DNA of 13,679 bases from JAEXNA01 sp050486105 (GTDB lineage Bacteria > Vulcanimicrobiota > Xenobia > Xenobiales > JADMJV01), in NCBI GenBank assembly GCA_050486105.1, contig JBJHCR010000175.1, forward strand, positions 1-13,679. Direction: 5' to 3'. Both the position numbers and the translations under genes were made by a program. The notes under the pieces are model-generated. The model ran no database searches. It had not been told where the DNA came from and worked only from the letters and a program-made list of their open reading frames with translations. This document shows positions 6,658-13,679 of this stretch, in pieces (position 1 is the first letter of the stretch; each line of letters opens with the position of its first letter).

Positions 6658-7797
6658 GTGAGCAGTACTAGACTTCCAGTTCTCGTGATCGGAGGGGGTC
6701 CCGCAGGACTCGCCCTAGGGCACGAACTCAAGAAACACAGCTTGGAGTACCTCATTCTGGAGAAGAGTGACGAAGTTGGGGCAACTTTTGCCACCATGAC
6801 CGAGTCCACCACCTACGGACCTTGGCTCAACAATCTCCTTCCGGGCAGCTCTCTACCCTTGCACCGCCTGCTCAAGAGAACAACTCGAAACGAGTATGCT
6901 CGGTACCTGGCAGAGTATCGCAGAGAACACGGCTTGTCCGTTCTTACCAGCACTTCAGTGGAAGCTGTGGAGCGCGATCAGGACGGATTCTCGGTGGTCA
7001 CTAGCGGGCAGACTTTCCGATGCCAAGTTCTGGTCAATGCAACAGGTTACTTCAGTAAACCCAATTGGCCAAATCACCCCGGCCGGGAACAGTCTGAGAT
7101 CCCGTGCTTGCACAGCGCAGAGTATGTCAGGCCCGAAACAGTGGTGAGAATGACCGGCAAGGTTTCGGCTAAAGTCCTCATAGTGGGCTCGCGTCTGTCC
7201 GCCGGAGAGATCATGGAAGAGCTGCATGAGGCCGGCCATCAAGTGCATCTCAGTCATCGAGAGCCCATCGACACCTGGCCATCTCCCTGGGAGGAGGCTC
7301 TCATTTCTCCGATCGTTGCCATTTGGGAATGGATCGCCCTGAAAATCGGTGCCCCTCGTCCCGGCAACCTGATTCCTCGGCTGAGAAGGGGAACCCAAAA
7401 AAGGCTGCTCGACCGAGGCCTGGTGCCTACTTGGCCGGAAGTCTACGGATTTCACAAGTCCACGGTGAAATTTATCGATGGAAGAGCCGAAGATTTCGAC
7501 TTAGTGCTCTATGCCACCGGATATCGAGCAGCCCTCGATCACCTTCAGCCCCTGATTCAAGGAGAGCTGCTCCTACTCAACGGCCTGGAGTCTATCGAGA
7601 TCCCCGATTGCTATTTTATGGGGATGATAGACAGCAGAACCTTTCGGAGCCAATTCTTGAGAGGAATCCGAGACGATGCCGTCTATTTAGGGGAACTTCT
7701 AGCAAAGCGCTTGGAAACGGGAATTCCCTACCAGCCCAAATTGCTTCCTACGACAGTGAGCCCAATCAACGAGTTGAGTTCCGCCAAGGCTCTGTAG
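6658..7797 (+). CDS. FAD-dependent monooxygenase-like flavoprotein (CzcO/FMO-related oxidoreductase)
   Basis: A cytosolic flavoprotein of the two-dinucleotide-fold type, related to flavin monooxygenases and CzcO-like oxidoreductases; the substrate is unknown. Numbering from the GTG at 6658 (379 residues): FAD-binding GGGPAG (12-17) after a short beta strand, then E35 expected to bind the ribose, the monooxygenase-like FSKP (132-135) and HSAEY (152-156), the second nucleotide fold at LIVGSRLSAGEI (174-185), and ATGY (286-289) near the end of the FAD domain. In the second fold the usual GxGxxG/A reads G-S-R-L-S-A, with Arg at the second glycine, so NADPH binding may be altered. The frame is open up to a TTG at 6589 (402 residues), but the strong GAGGTGA site supports the GTG. 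It is divergent from the peroxidase gene and precedes the MFS gene by 147 nt. Confidence 0.88.
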   Translation: MSSTRLPVLVIGGGPAGLALGHELKKHSLEYLILEKSDEVGATFATMTESTTYGPWLNNLLPGSSLPLHRLLKRTTRNEYARYLAEYRREHGLSVLTSTSVEAVERDQDGFSVVTSGQTFRCQVLVNATGYFSKPNWPNHPGREQSEIPCLHSAEYVRPETVVRMTGKVSAKVLIVGSRLSAGEIMEELHEAGHQVHLSHREPIDTWPSPWEEALISPIVAIWEWIALKIGAPRPGNLIPRLRRGTQKRLLDRGLVPTWPEVYGFHKSTVKFIDGRAEDFDLVLYATGYRAALDHLQPLIQGELLLLNGLESIEIPDCYFMGMIDSRTFRSQFLRGIRDDAVYLGELLAKRLETGIPYQPKLLPTTVSPINELSSAKAL

Positions 7798-7805
7798 CCA
7801 GTCAT

Positions 7806-7835
7806 TTTACGTTCCGTTGACGTCCAGGATATAAA
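7806..7835 (+). promoter_or_regulatory. Possible promoter just before the first 58-bp element
   Basis: TTTACG (7806-7811), an 18-nt spacer, then TATAAA (7830-7835) resembles a sigma-70 promoter. It would start transcription near 7842, which is where the 58-bp element begins. An alternative -35, TTGACG (7817-7822), pairs less well with TACAGT (7841-7846). At the equivalent place before the second element are TTAACA (9291-9296), 18 nt, and TGTACT (9315-9320). This is pattern matching by eye. Confidence 0.35.
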
Positions 7836-7842
7836 GTGAATA

Positions 7843-7900
7843 CAGTGAGATGAGTGTTCGCCTCGGGGGTCTTAGCCCCGGGGCTTTTTCTTTCCCTGAG
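7843..7900 (+). repeat. 58-bp terminator-containing repeat, copy 1
   Basis: This element matches positions 9328-9385 at 54 of 58 bases, same strand. It consists of an 18-nt lead beginning CAGTGAGATGAG, the GC-rich hairpin, a T-run, and about 10 nt more. Of the four differences, one lies in the stem and changes a G-U pair to G-C, one is in the loop, and two are downstream. Conservation therefore extends well outside the hairpin, so this is a duplicated unit rather than two independent terminators. Confidence 0.9.
7860..7893 (+). terminator. Rho-independent terminator after the flavoprotein gene
   Basis: GCCTCGGGG (7860-7868) pairs with CCCCGGGGC (7876-7884) in a 9-bp stem with one G-U pair and a 7-nt loop. 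TTTTTCTTT follows directly. It lies 62 nt after the flavoprotein stop and 52 nt before the MFS start, so transcription of the MFS gene needs either readthrough or a promoter in that short gap, where none is evident. Confidence 0.88.
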
Positions 7901-7944
7901 CACTCCTGTCTTGGCCTCAATACTCCGGTTCCGGGGAAATCGGG

Positions 7945-9294
7945 ATGAAAAAGCGAAAGGTTGGAGCCTTGAAAATCCTGGAACAACTCGGCCTACATCG
8001 CAAAGAGCTGCGGGCCTGGGCCATGTACGACTGGGCCATCACCGGCATGTGGGCGGTGGTGGTGGCCACGCTTTTCCCTATCTACTTCCAAACCCGCTTG
8101 GCCAATGAGCTCGCGCCGGCCTTGGCCACCCAGCATTTTGCCACCGCCACCACTCTGGGCATGGTGATCATCGCTGTCATTTCACCCTTCTTGGGAGCGA
8201 TCACCGATTATCTGCCGGTGAAGAAGAAGCTGCTGGCCGTTTTCGCTCTGGTGGGAATCAGCTCTTGTCTCTTGCTGATCACCGCCGATCAGGGGCAATG
8301 GCAGTTGGGACTGGCGCTCTTTGTCTTAATCAACCTAGGGGCCAACGGCAGCACAGTGTTCTACGACGCCATGCTGCCTCATATCGCCAGTGATGAGGAG
8401 ATGGATCGAGTTTCTTCTGGGGGATTCGCCGTCGGCTATCTTGGGGCTGGGTTGCTGCTCAGCGCCTGCCTACTTCTGCTCACGTTCTCAGAAAATTTGG
8501 GATTTGAGGCCGGTTCCACCCTCCCCATCCGACTTTGCTTTGTGGCTGTGGGAGCCTGGTGGTTTCTGTTCTCCATCCCTCTGTTCAAGAATGTCAGCGA
8601 ACCCAAACCGTTGCTCCCAGCGCAAGGAGAACGCATTTTGGGCCAGGCCATCAAGGGTGCCCTCCGCCGACTTCTGGCCACCATTTCCGATTTGAGGTCC
8701 CGAAAAGAGGCCTTCTTGATGCTGATCGCCTTTCTCATCTACAACGACGGAATCAGCACCATCATCCGCATGGCCGCCATCTATGGAGCCGAGATCGGCC
8801 TGGATCAGTCCGTCCTTATGGGAACCATCGTTATGGTTCAATTCGTGGGCGTTCCGTGCACTTTTCTGTTTGGAATGGTGGCTGGGAAGATCGGCACTCG
8901 CAAAGCCATTTTCCTGGGGCTCTGTCTCTACTTGGTGATCAGCGCCTTGGCCTACTTTATGAGCACCGCCGCTCACTTTTTTCTGCTGGGCTTCCTGGTA
9001 GGCTTGGTCCAAGGGGGAACCCAGGGGTTGAGCCGCTCGTTATTCGCCAGCATGATCCCTCGAAGCAAATCCGGAGAGTTCTTCGGCTTTTTCGCTGTGG
9101 TTCAGAAGTTCTCGGGGATAGCCGGCCCAGCGGTGATCGCCGTGGTCATCGCCAACACCGGGTCCAGTGCCTTGGGGATCCTCTCCATCTCCGGCTTCTT
9201 TCTCATCGGTGGTGGCCTCCTGGCCTTGGTGAACGTGGACGAGGGACGAAAAGCCGCCCGGTTGGAGGAGGCCAAGACTATTGCAAAGCTTTAA
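7945..9294 (+). CDS. MFS transporter, UMF1 / Atg22-like family
   Basis: A 449-residue inner-membrane transporter with about 12 predicted helices. Family marks are WAMYDWA (25-31), an acidic charge after helix 2 in LGAITDYLPVKKK (83-95), FYDAMLPHIA (139-148), RVSSGGFAVGYLGAG (155-169), YNDGISTI (267-274, opening the second half) and QGGTQGLSRSLFASMIP (356-372). These are typical of the bacterial relatives of yeast vacuolar Atg22, which exports amino acids; the bacterial substrate is not established, so amino acid or related efflux is only a possibility. The ATG at 7945 has a weak GGGG site. The gene sits between two copies of a terminator-bearing repeat and so appears transcriptionally isolated. 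Family assignment is firm. Confidence 0.92.
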   Translation: MKKRKVGALKILEQLGLHRKELRAWAMYDWAITGMWAVVVATLFPIYFQTRLANELAPALATQHFATATTLGMVIIAVISPFLGAITDYLPVKKKLLAVFALVGISSCLLLITADQGQWQLGLALFVLINLGANGSTVFYDAMLPHIASDEEMDRVSSGGFAVGYLGAGLLLSACLLLLTFSENLGFEAGSTLPIRLCFVAVGAWWFLFSIPLFKNVSEPKPLLPAQGERILGQAIKGALRRLLATISDLRSRKEAFLMLIAFLIYNDGISTIIRMAAIYGAEIGLDQSVLMGTIVMVQFVGVPCTFLFGMVAGKIGTRKAIFLGLCLYLVISALAYFMSTAAHFFLLGFLVGLVQGGTQGLSRSLFASMIPRSKSGEFFGFFAVVQKFSGIAGPAVIAVVIANTGSSALGILSISGFFLIGGGLLALVNVDEGRKAARLEEAKTIAKL

Positions 9295-9327
9295 CACTGC
9301 TGTGACGGCCCTATTGTACTCTGTGGT

Positions 9328-9385
9328 CAGTGAGATGAGTGTTCGCCCCGGGGGTCTAAGCCCCGGGGCTTTTTCTTTGCCTCAG
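9328..9385 (+). repeat. 58-bp terminator-containing repeat, copy 2
   Basis: Second copy of the element at 7843-7900, 54 of 58 bases identical, same orientation. It starts 33 nt after the MFS stop. Its last bases cover the stop codon (9382-9384) of the convergent pilin-like gene, so the repeat was placed or retained at the very end of that reading frame. Confidence 0.9.
9345..9378 (+). terminator. Rho-independent terminator after the MFS gene
   Basis: GCCCCGGGG (9345-9353) pairs perfectly with CCCCGGGGC (9361-9369) across a 7-nt loop, followed by TTTTTCTTT. It ends plus-strand transcription of the transporter. On the minus strand the hairpin is not followed by a T-run, so it is unlikely to stop the convergent pilin-like gene efficiently. 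Confidence 0.93.
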
Positions 9386-11718
9386 TTCCGATAGGAAGAG
9401 CTTAGGCGATCCAAAGTCACGGTCACGCCCTCCCCCTCGGTTAAACCCAGGAGATAGTAGGGATCGAAAAGCAGCCTAACTTGGTCTGCTTGCAAAGTAA
9501 TGTTTCCCCCGGTGCCCTCTCCAGGTCGATCCTGCCCGGGCACTCCCCCGTAGGCCACCATGGTACCTTGAATGTGCACATTCTGGAGGGGGCCCGCCTG
9601 CTCAGGAGCAGATGTCTTGAGCTCTATGTCCCTCCAACTGTACAGTATCCCTTTCAAATCCAGCCCCACGAACTCATAGGTTTGATCACCTTGGGGCCTT
9701 AAGGTGGAAATCACGATATCATCGGTGGCGTACAAGGACACTCTCGGCCCGTCCTCGGCCGTATCGGCATCGATGTCCACTCCCATTCCCACCAGTCTGA
9801 TCTGGCCTTGGGCCTTGATGGATGCGCCTTCGCCTCGCACATCGGCTGCGATCATCACGTTGCCGGCACTCTCCAATCGGACTCCCCTGAGGTCGTTAGG
9901 GGCGAAGGTCAACTCAAAATCCTGAGGAGCGAAGTTGTCTGGATCGTCGGCTCCAGACACCAGAGTCAATCCGGGACCGAAGCCGCTCCCATAGAAGAGT
10001 GATGGCAAACCTTCGCAGTCGAAGGCGTGTACTTCAGTGCCATAAGGATTTTCGATTTGCACACCCAAGGGAGTCAGAACATTGTGATTGGCGTTCTGGA
10101 CCTCGGCGACTACCAGTTCTCCAGACATCAGGCCATCGAAAAACTCGTAGGCGGGGAAATGCTCAAAATTGACACTATGCGAAAGGGAGGCATCATCCCA
10201 AAAAATATGTCCTTGACCGGGGATGGAGATTTGTCCCGTATCGGCCAACGACAGAAGGAAACGGTGAACCGGGGCTTGAGAGAATTGTTGGCCGGGAATG
10301 TAAGAGTCCCAATAACCATAAAAGTGAGGGTGCTGCTTCAGAACACTAGCAAGCTCCTGTCCGTTCATTCCCGAAGCGAGCTCTAGATACGATACCGCGC
10401 CCTCCATGTATACCGGAACCTGACCTTCATCATCGAATCCCTCCGAGTCGTTGAGGTCCTCCTTGGCTCCAGAAGCCGGCATGATGGTGAGATCAGCGGT
10501 GTTGCCCGAAGCCGTCACCTGAATATCTTCGGTGACCCAAAAGCGATGTCGGGTTGAGGTCGTCCCATCAGGCCCAAGGCTCCCCCTAGGGATGAAGGCA
10601 AAACCGTCGGGCAAGAGGGCCAAGTCCCCGGCGGGTAAGGTGCCGGCTTCGGCCTGGGCCTTGTATTGGGCGAAACTCATGTCGTAATGCCGCAAACCCG
10701 CCTGAGGCCCACTACTCCGATAAATATAGACCCCTGCCGGGAGTAATGAAGCCCCCTCTCTAGGAGAGGACACCTGATCCCAGGCCAACTCGTAAAAAGA
10801 CGTGTTCAAATCCTCCTCGCCAGGTTCCACGTGCTGTCCGAGCAAGGCCTTCAATTGAGCGGCCGTCGGCACCAGAACTTCTCCTCCCGGCCCGTCCACC
10901 AACCCGTCTTGGGACTCCGAAGTGCGGCCCACTCGAAAATCTTGCCGAGCTCTCATTCTGGCTTTTCCGCCGGTGAGATCAGCCAGAAAGATATCACCCT
11001 GATAAAGAGTTGCATCAAACCTTCTCCCTGCCATGGTCACAGCGTTCACGGTGGGATTCTGCTCGCTAAATCCGTCGATTCGATAGAACTCTTCCAGAAC
11101 CCGGACCGAATTGAGCCGAGCGACGGTGGGATTTGGCTCGGCACCGGAGACCGAGACAAATTCTCCAGCAACTCTCCCTTCACAGACTAGAGCCACTGTT
11201 CCTGGAGGCACGGGGTAAGCCAAATACCGTCCCACGAAAGCTCCACCGGGCCCATCGGCCAGGGGAAACGGGGCCTCTATCCAACCCAAGAGGTTGTTGA
11301 AGGACAGGTGGGAACTTTCTATGCGCATTGTCGGCGAAGGGTCGTCCAAGTCGTCCTGCCCAGCCGGACCGTCTTGGTAGTTGAATCGCAATCGAAACTG
11401 AGCCACTCCGCCGTCGGCACTCCTTATGAGTCCCACCACATTGCCCTGGTCCTCGCGCACGGACAATCCGGGGGAGTCGACGATCACTCCGTCCCCATCT
11501 CCCCTCCATTGAGGGTTCTCCTGGAGTCGGGCCAAGGCGTACTCGATGCCAGATCGCGCAGCTTCTTCGGCAAGACGGTCTGAGGAGGTCTTCTTTAGCG
11601 AATTGAGCTGACCGTGAGTAAGCAGAAAAGATGAGACAACATACATTCCCACCAGAACGGCCAAGAACATGACCGAAACCAAGACGATTCCGTGAGTTCT
11701 GGGAGGCCGTTCCAGCAT
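9382..11718 (-). CDS. Large PilX/GspK-like pilus-associated exported protein
   Basis: A 778-residue protein with a pilin-type N-terminus: a short basic leader (RPPRTHG, prepilin-peptidase-like Gly10), a hydrophobic helix (11-34), then an amphipathic helix with AEEAARSGIEYALARLQ (50-66), as in PilX and GspK minor pilins. The Glu at mature position 5 is absent, as in GspK. The remainder is a large extracellular-type region, acidic and beta-rich; 600-750 has repeated short strands (LRGVRLESAGNVMIAADV, GQIRLVGMGVDIDAD, DDIVIST) resembling a beta-helix or filamentous adhesin. Only two cysteines (C179, C568) are seen. It probably sits at a pilus or pseudopilus tip or on the cell surface. No other pilus gene is in the window. 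The ATG at 11718 lacks a clear Shine-Dalgarno. It follows the permease gene by 66 nt. Confidence 0.8.
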   Translation of the reverse strand: MLERPPRTHGIVLVSVMFLAVLVGMYVVSSFLLTHGQLNSLKKTSSDRLAEEAARSGIEYALARLQENPQWRGDGDGVIVDSPGLSVREDQGNVVGLIRSADGGVAQFRLRFNYQDGPAGQDDLDDPSPTMRIESSHLSFNNLLGWIEAPFPLADGPGGAFVGRYLAYPVPPGTVALVCEGRVAGEFVSVSGAEPNPTVARLNSVRVLEEFYRIDGFSEQNPTVNAVTMAGRRFDATLYQGDIFLADLTGGKARMRARQDFRVGRTSESQDGLVDGPGGEVLVPTAAQLKALLGQHVEPGEEDLNTSFYELAWDQVSSPREGASLLPAGVYIYRSSGPQAGLRHYDMSFAQYKAQAEAGTLPAGDLALLPDGFAFIPRGSLGPDGTTSTRHRFWVTEDIQVTASGNTADLTIMPASGAKEDLNDSEGFDDEGQVPVYMEGAVSYLELASGMNGQELASVLKQHPHFYGYWDSYIPGQQFSQAPVHRFLLSLADTGQISIPGQGHIFWDDASLSHSVNFEHFPAYEFFDGLMSGELVVAEVQNANHNVLTPLGVQIENPYGTEVHAFDCEGLPSLFYGSGFGPGLTLVSGADDPDNFAPQDFELTFAPNDLRGVRLESAGNVMIAADVRGEGASIKAQGQIRLVGMGVDIDADTAEDGPRVSLYATDDIVISTLRPQGDQTYEFVGLDLKGILYSWRDIELKTSAPEQAGPLQNVHIQGTMVAYGGVPGQDRPGEGTGGNITLQADQVRLLFDPYYLLGLTEGEGVTVTLDRLSSSYRN

Positions 11719-11784
11719 ACTGCAAAGATAGCAGAGAGATTCCCCTCTATCACGAAAACACTAAATGTTCACAGAAACGCAAGC

Positions 11785-13323
11785 TCATTCCAACTCGGCG
11801 TCGTCGAACTCCTTTGGACGGCTCCTCAGGCTCAGGCCGGCGAAGATCAGAGCGATCATCAGGTAACCCCAGGCGATGGGCTCGGGATTCCAAGCGATGT
11901 TCGGGGAATGGATCACCCCTACTAGGGTTAGGAGGCAACCCCCGGCCATGAAGGCGGCCGCTCGTCCGAAGCGATGGTCGATGGTGTAGGCCACCGCCGC
12001 CCCCCAGATCAGTCCGGTGACGATAGCGCCTTGGGAAAGTTCGTTGATCCCTTCCCAGTGGATGCCCTGATTCCTCAAAAAACCCGCGCTCAACTCATCG
12101 GTGACCGCGACCTTGGCCTCATTGAGCACTCCGGTGAGCTTGGTGGACAAGACATTGTGGAGATGGGGAATCAAGGCAATGGCCACCGCCATGCTGTGAC
12201 GCTTGGGAGAGCCGGAGAAAGCTTGAGCGACGATCACCATTCCTACAAAAACCAGCAAAGGGTCCACCGCCGCTCGAGGGATCAGCCCATAGAGCAGAGT
12301 CTGCATTCCCAAGGTGACCACCAAGAACAGGGTGATCCCCACTCCCAGGGTATATCCCAAACGAGACCCTAGTCTTTTGTAGGCCGGATGTCCAATAAAA
12401 ACCGTGGTGGGGAAGCAGCCCCCAAACGAGGTTCCCACCATGGTTCCGATTCCGTCGGCGATCTGGCAGGTTCGCACGTCGTAGGTGTCTCCGGCCGCCT
12501 CGGCCGATTCCACGTTGTTCATGGTTTCTAGAAAGTTGGCGATTTCAATGGGAAGAATCACCGCCAGGACTGTCGGATGCTGCCAGAGCAAGCGAAAGCC
12601 TTCAAGAAGATCACCCAGAACAGGGATCGGGGGATAGAGGGCCGGTCGCCAGGCCGGATCCCAGGTGGCCGACCCAGTCAAGAGCCCGATCCCCACCCCC
12701 ACTCCCAGAGCGGCCAAACCCGCAGGAACGCCAAAGGGCAGTCTGACTCCAGCCACCAACCCGGCGATCACTAGAGCTAGGGCTGGGAATCCCACCAGAG
12801 GGTCCTCGAAGATAGAAGCCAGTGGGATCGCCGCGATCCAAACCAGGGCGATCCCAGCCAGGGTCCCCAGCATACCGGCCCTGGGAGTCACCTTTTTCAG
12901 GTAGGGTCCCAGAACGCTGCCCAGCGCCTCCACCGCTCCTCCCAAGAAAGCCGCCGCCAAACCCACTCTCCAAGCCGCCTCTCCAGCGAAGTCCGGACCC
13001 CGGTCCAGCAAGGAAAAATAAACCGGAGCGATGACCCCAAAGAGATAAACGAACATGACCGGGGTGCTGATGCCATAGGGCAGAGCGGTGACGTCATCGC
13101 GCCCTTCCTTGATAGCCAGGCGCCGTCCCAGCCAGGTGTAGAAGCTCAAACCCAAAAGCAGCGAGAGCCCCAGTCCGGGAAGGATGCGGCCAAAGACCAC
13201 CCAGTCGGGCATCTTGAAGAGCCCCTTGCACACTCCGGCCACGATCACCATATTGGCCAGGTTGTCGGCCAAAAGAGCCCAATATCCGTTCCAGTCTTGA
13301 GCTCGAAAAAGTCTTGGAGTCAC
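11785..13323 (-). CDS. NCS2-family permease (purine/xanthine/uracil-type transporter)
   Basis: A 512-residue polytopic inner-membrane protein with about 12-14 hydrophobic segments. It resembles the NCS2 nucleobase-cation symporters, AzgA-like branch: WALLADNLANMVIVAG (15-30), GRDDVTALPYGIS (74-86), the core substrate region ANFLETMNNVESAEAAGD (262-279), then GTSFGGCFPTTVFIGHP (297-313) where the second half-helix pair is expected. The transported compound is probably a purine or related base, but substrate residues differ from characterised members, so this is inference. The GTG start overlaps the stop of the upstream kinase gene as GTGA, which implies translational coupling and a shared pathway. 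The C-terminus is acidic (EFDDAELE). Confidence 0.85.
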   Translation of the reverse strand: MTPRLFRAQDWNGYWALLADNLANMVIVAGVCKGLFKMPDWVVFGRILPGLGLSLLLGLSFYTWLGRRLAIKEGRDDVTALPYGISTPVMFVYLFGVIAPVYFSLLDRGPDFAGEAAWRVGLAAAFLGGAVEALGSVLGPYLKKVTPRAGMLGTLAGIALVWIAAIPLASIFEDPLVGFPALALVIAGLVAGVRLPFGVPAGLAALGVGVGIGLLTGSATWDPAWRPALYPPIPVLGDLLEGFRLLWQHPTVLAVILPIEIANFLETMNNVESAEAAGDTYDVRTCQIADGIGTMVGTSFGGCFPTTVFIGHPAYKRLGSRLGYTLGVGITLFLVVTLGMQTLLYGLIPRAAVDPLLVFVGMVIVAQAFSGSPKRHSMAVAIALIPHLHNVLSTKLTGVLNEAKVAVTDELSAGFLRNQGIHWEGINELSQGAIVTGLIWGAAVAYTIDHRFGRAAAFMAGGCLLTLVGVIHSPNIAWNPEPIAWGYLMIALIFAGLSLRSRPKEFDDAELE

Positions 13324-13679
13324 GCGCTTTCTCTCATCTCTTTGGAGTTGGCAAGGTCTGCCTGGATCAAGCCTTCGGCCCCCCGAGCCGTCAGGGCCAA
13401 ACCTGCTGAGGTCACCCCTCTTTGCACCGCTTGGGTCACAGACTCTCCGCGAATCAACCCAGAGACATAGCCTCCGGCAAAGGCGTCTCCGGCTCCGGTG
13501 AGGTCGACCACCTCCAACTGTTCCCCCTGCCAGACCCCCTCAGGATTGTGGATTTGTCCACCCTCAGCTCCTTGCTTCAGCAAGACGGTCGAGGCTTCGG
13601 CGAAGCGAAGATAGTCGGCCTGCAATTCTTCCTGGTTGAGCAGCAGAGTGTGCAGTTGGGAGCGCAACGGAAACAACTC
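13320..13679 (-). CDS. PfkB-family sugar/nucleoside kinase, C-terminal part (cut by window edge)
   Basis: Only the last 119 residues are visible; the gene continues beyond the window's right edge, so its start is unknown. The piece carries LLLNQEEL (the N-x-x-E magnesium/phosphate motif region), a TVLLKQGAEGG strand-turn, and PfkB signature 2, DLTGAGDAFAGGYVSGL, whose second Asp (in GAGD) is the catalytic base and whose GAG forms the anion hole. The family phosphorylates sugars or nucleosides (ribokinase, fructokinase, adenosine or inosine kinase). Its 4-nt overlap with an NCS2 permease gene hints at a nucleoside or ribose-linked substrate, but that is contextual. The final residues (NSKEMRESA) are encoded up to the TGA at 13320-13322. 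Confidence 0.9.
   Translation of the reverse strand, partial: ELFPLRSQLHTLLLNQEELQADYLRFAEASTVLLKQGAEGGQIHNPEGVWQGEQLEVVDLTGAGDAFAGGYVSGLIRGESVTQAVQRGVTSAGLALTARGAEGLIQADLANSKEMRESA

Noticed and set aside
8535..9305. Open plus-strand frame of 256 codons inside the MFS gene
   Set aside because: Different frame of a firmly assigned transporter; rich in His, Arg and Gly as shadow frames are, with no motif.
11180..11725. 181-codon minus-strand frame overlapping the start of the pilin-like gene
   Set aside because: Out of frame with the PilX/GspK-like helix and without any recognisable feature.
1..13679. CRISPR arrays, tRNA or rRNA genes, insertion sequences
   Set aside because: No regularly spaced repeats, no tRNA-like cloverleaf noticed, and no transposase or integrase motifs in any frame.

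Overview
The window is bacterial: short intergenic gaps, operon-style overlaps, Shine-Dalgarno sites, and ATG/GTG/TTG starts. There are no rRNA, tRNA, CRISPR or transposase genes. The families present are widespread, so the phylum cannot be named from this window; moderately high GC and several cytosol-looking Ser/Gln-rich N-termini are the only distinctive traits. Ten protein genes are supported, and no gene-free stretch exceeds about 155 bases.

Minus-strand block 1 (positions 6503 down to 76) holds six co-directional genes: an animal-type heme peroxidase, an M14 zinc carboxypeptidase, a bestrophin-family membrane protein, a 140-residue Tyr/Pro/Gly-rich repeat protein, a class I mannose-6-phosphate isomerase, and a mannose-1-phosphate guanylyltransferase. 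The last two overlap by 4 nt and are two of the three steps from fructose-6-phosphate to GDP-mannose; the phosphomannomutase is not here. The peroxidase, peptidase and bestrophin genes are closely spaced (57 and 32 nt) and look co-transcribed. The repeat protein has its own 151-nt upstream region with two adjacent inverted repeats.

Plus-strand block (6658 to 9294): an FAD-dependent monooxygenase-like flavoprotein, divergent from the peroxidase, is followed by a UMF1/Atg22-like MFS transporter. A near-identical 58-bp element (54 of 58 bases), containing a GC-rich hairpin and a T-run, lies on each side of the transporter gene, and both copies are oriented as plus-strand terminators.

Minus-strand block 2 (window end down to 9382): the C-terminal part of a PfkB-family kinase, overlapping by 4 nt an NCS2-type (purine/xanthine/uracil-like) permease, followed by a 778-residue protein with a PilX/GspK-like N-terminal helix and a large beta-rich exported part.

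The most interesting combination is a tyrosine-oxidising type of peroxidase close to a small protein built of GYG and YQPPAP-type repeats. This raises the untested idea of an enzymatically cross-linked tyrosine matrix. The duplicated terminator-like element is the clearest nucleotide-level structure not explained by the genes.
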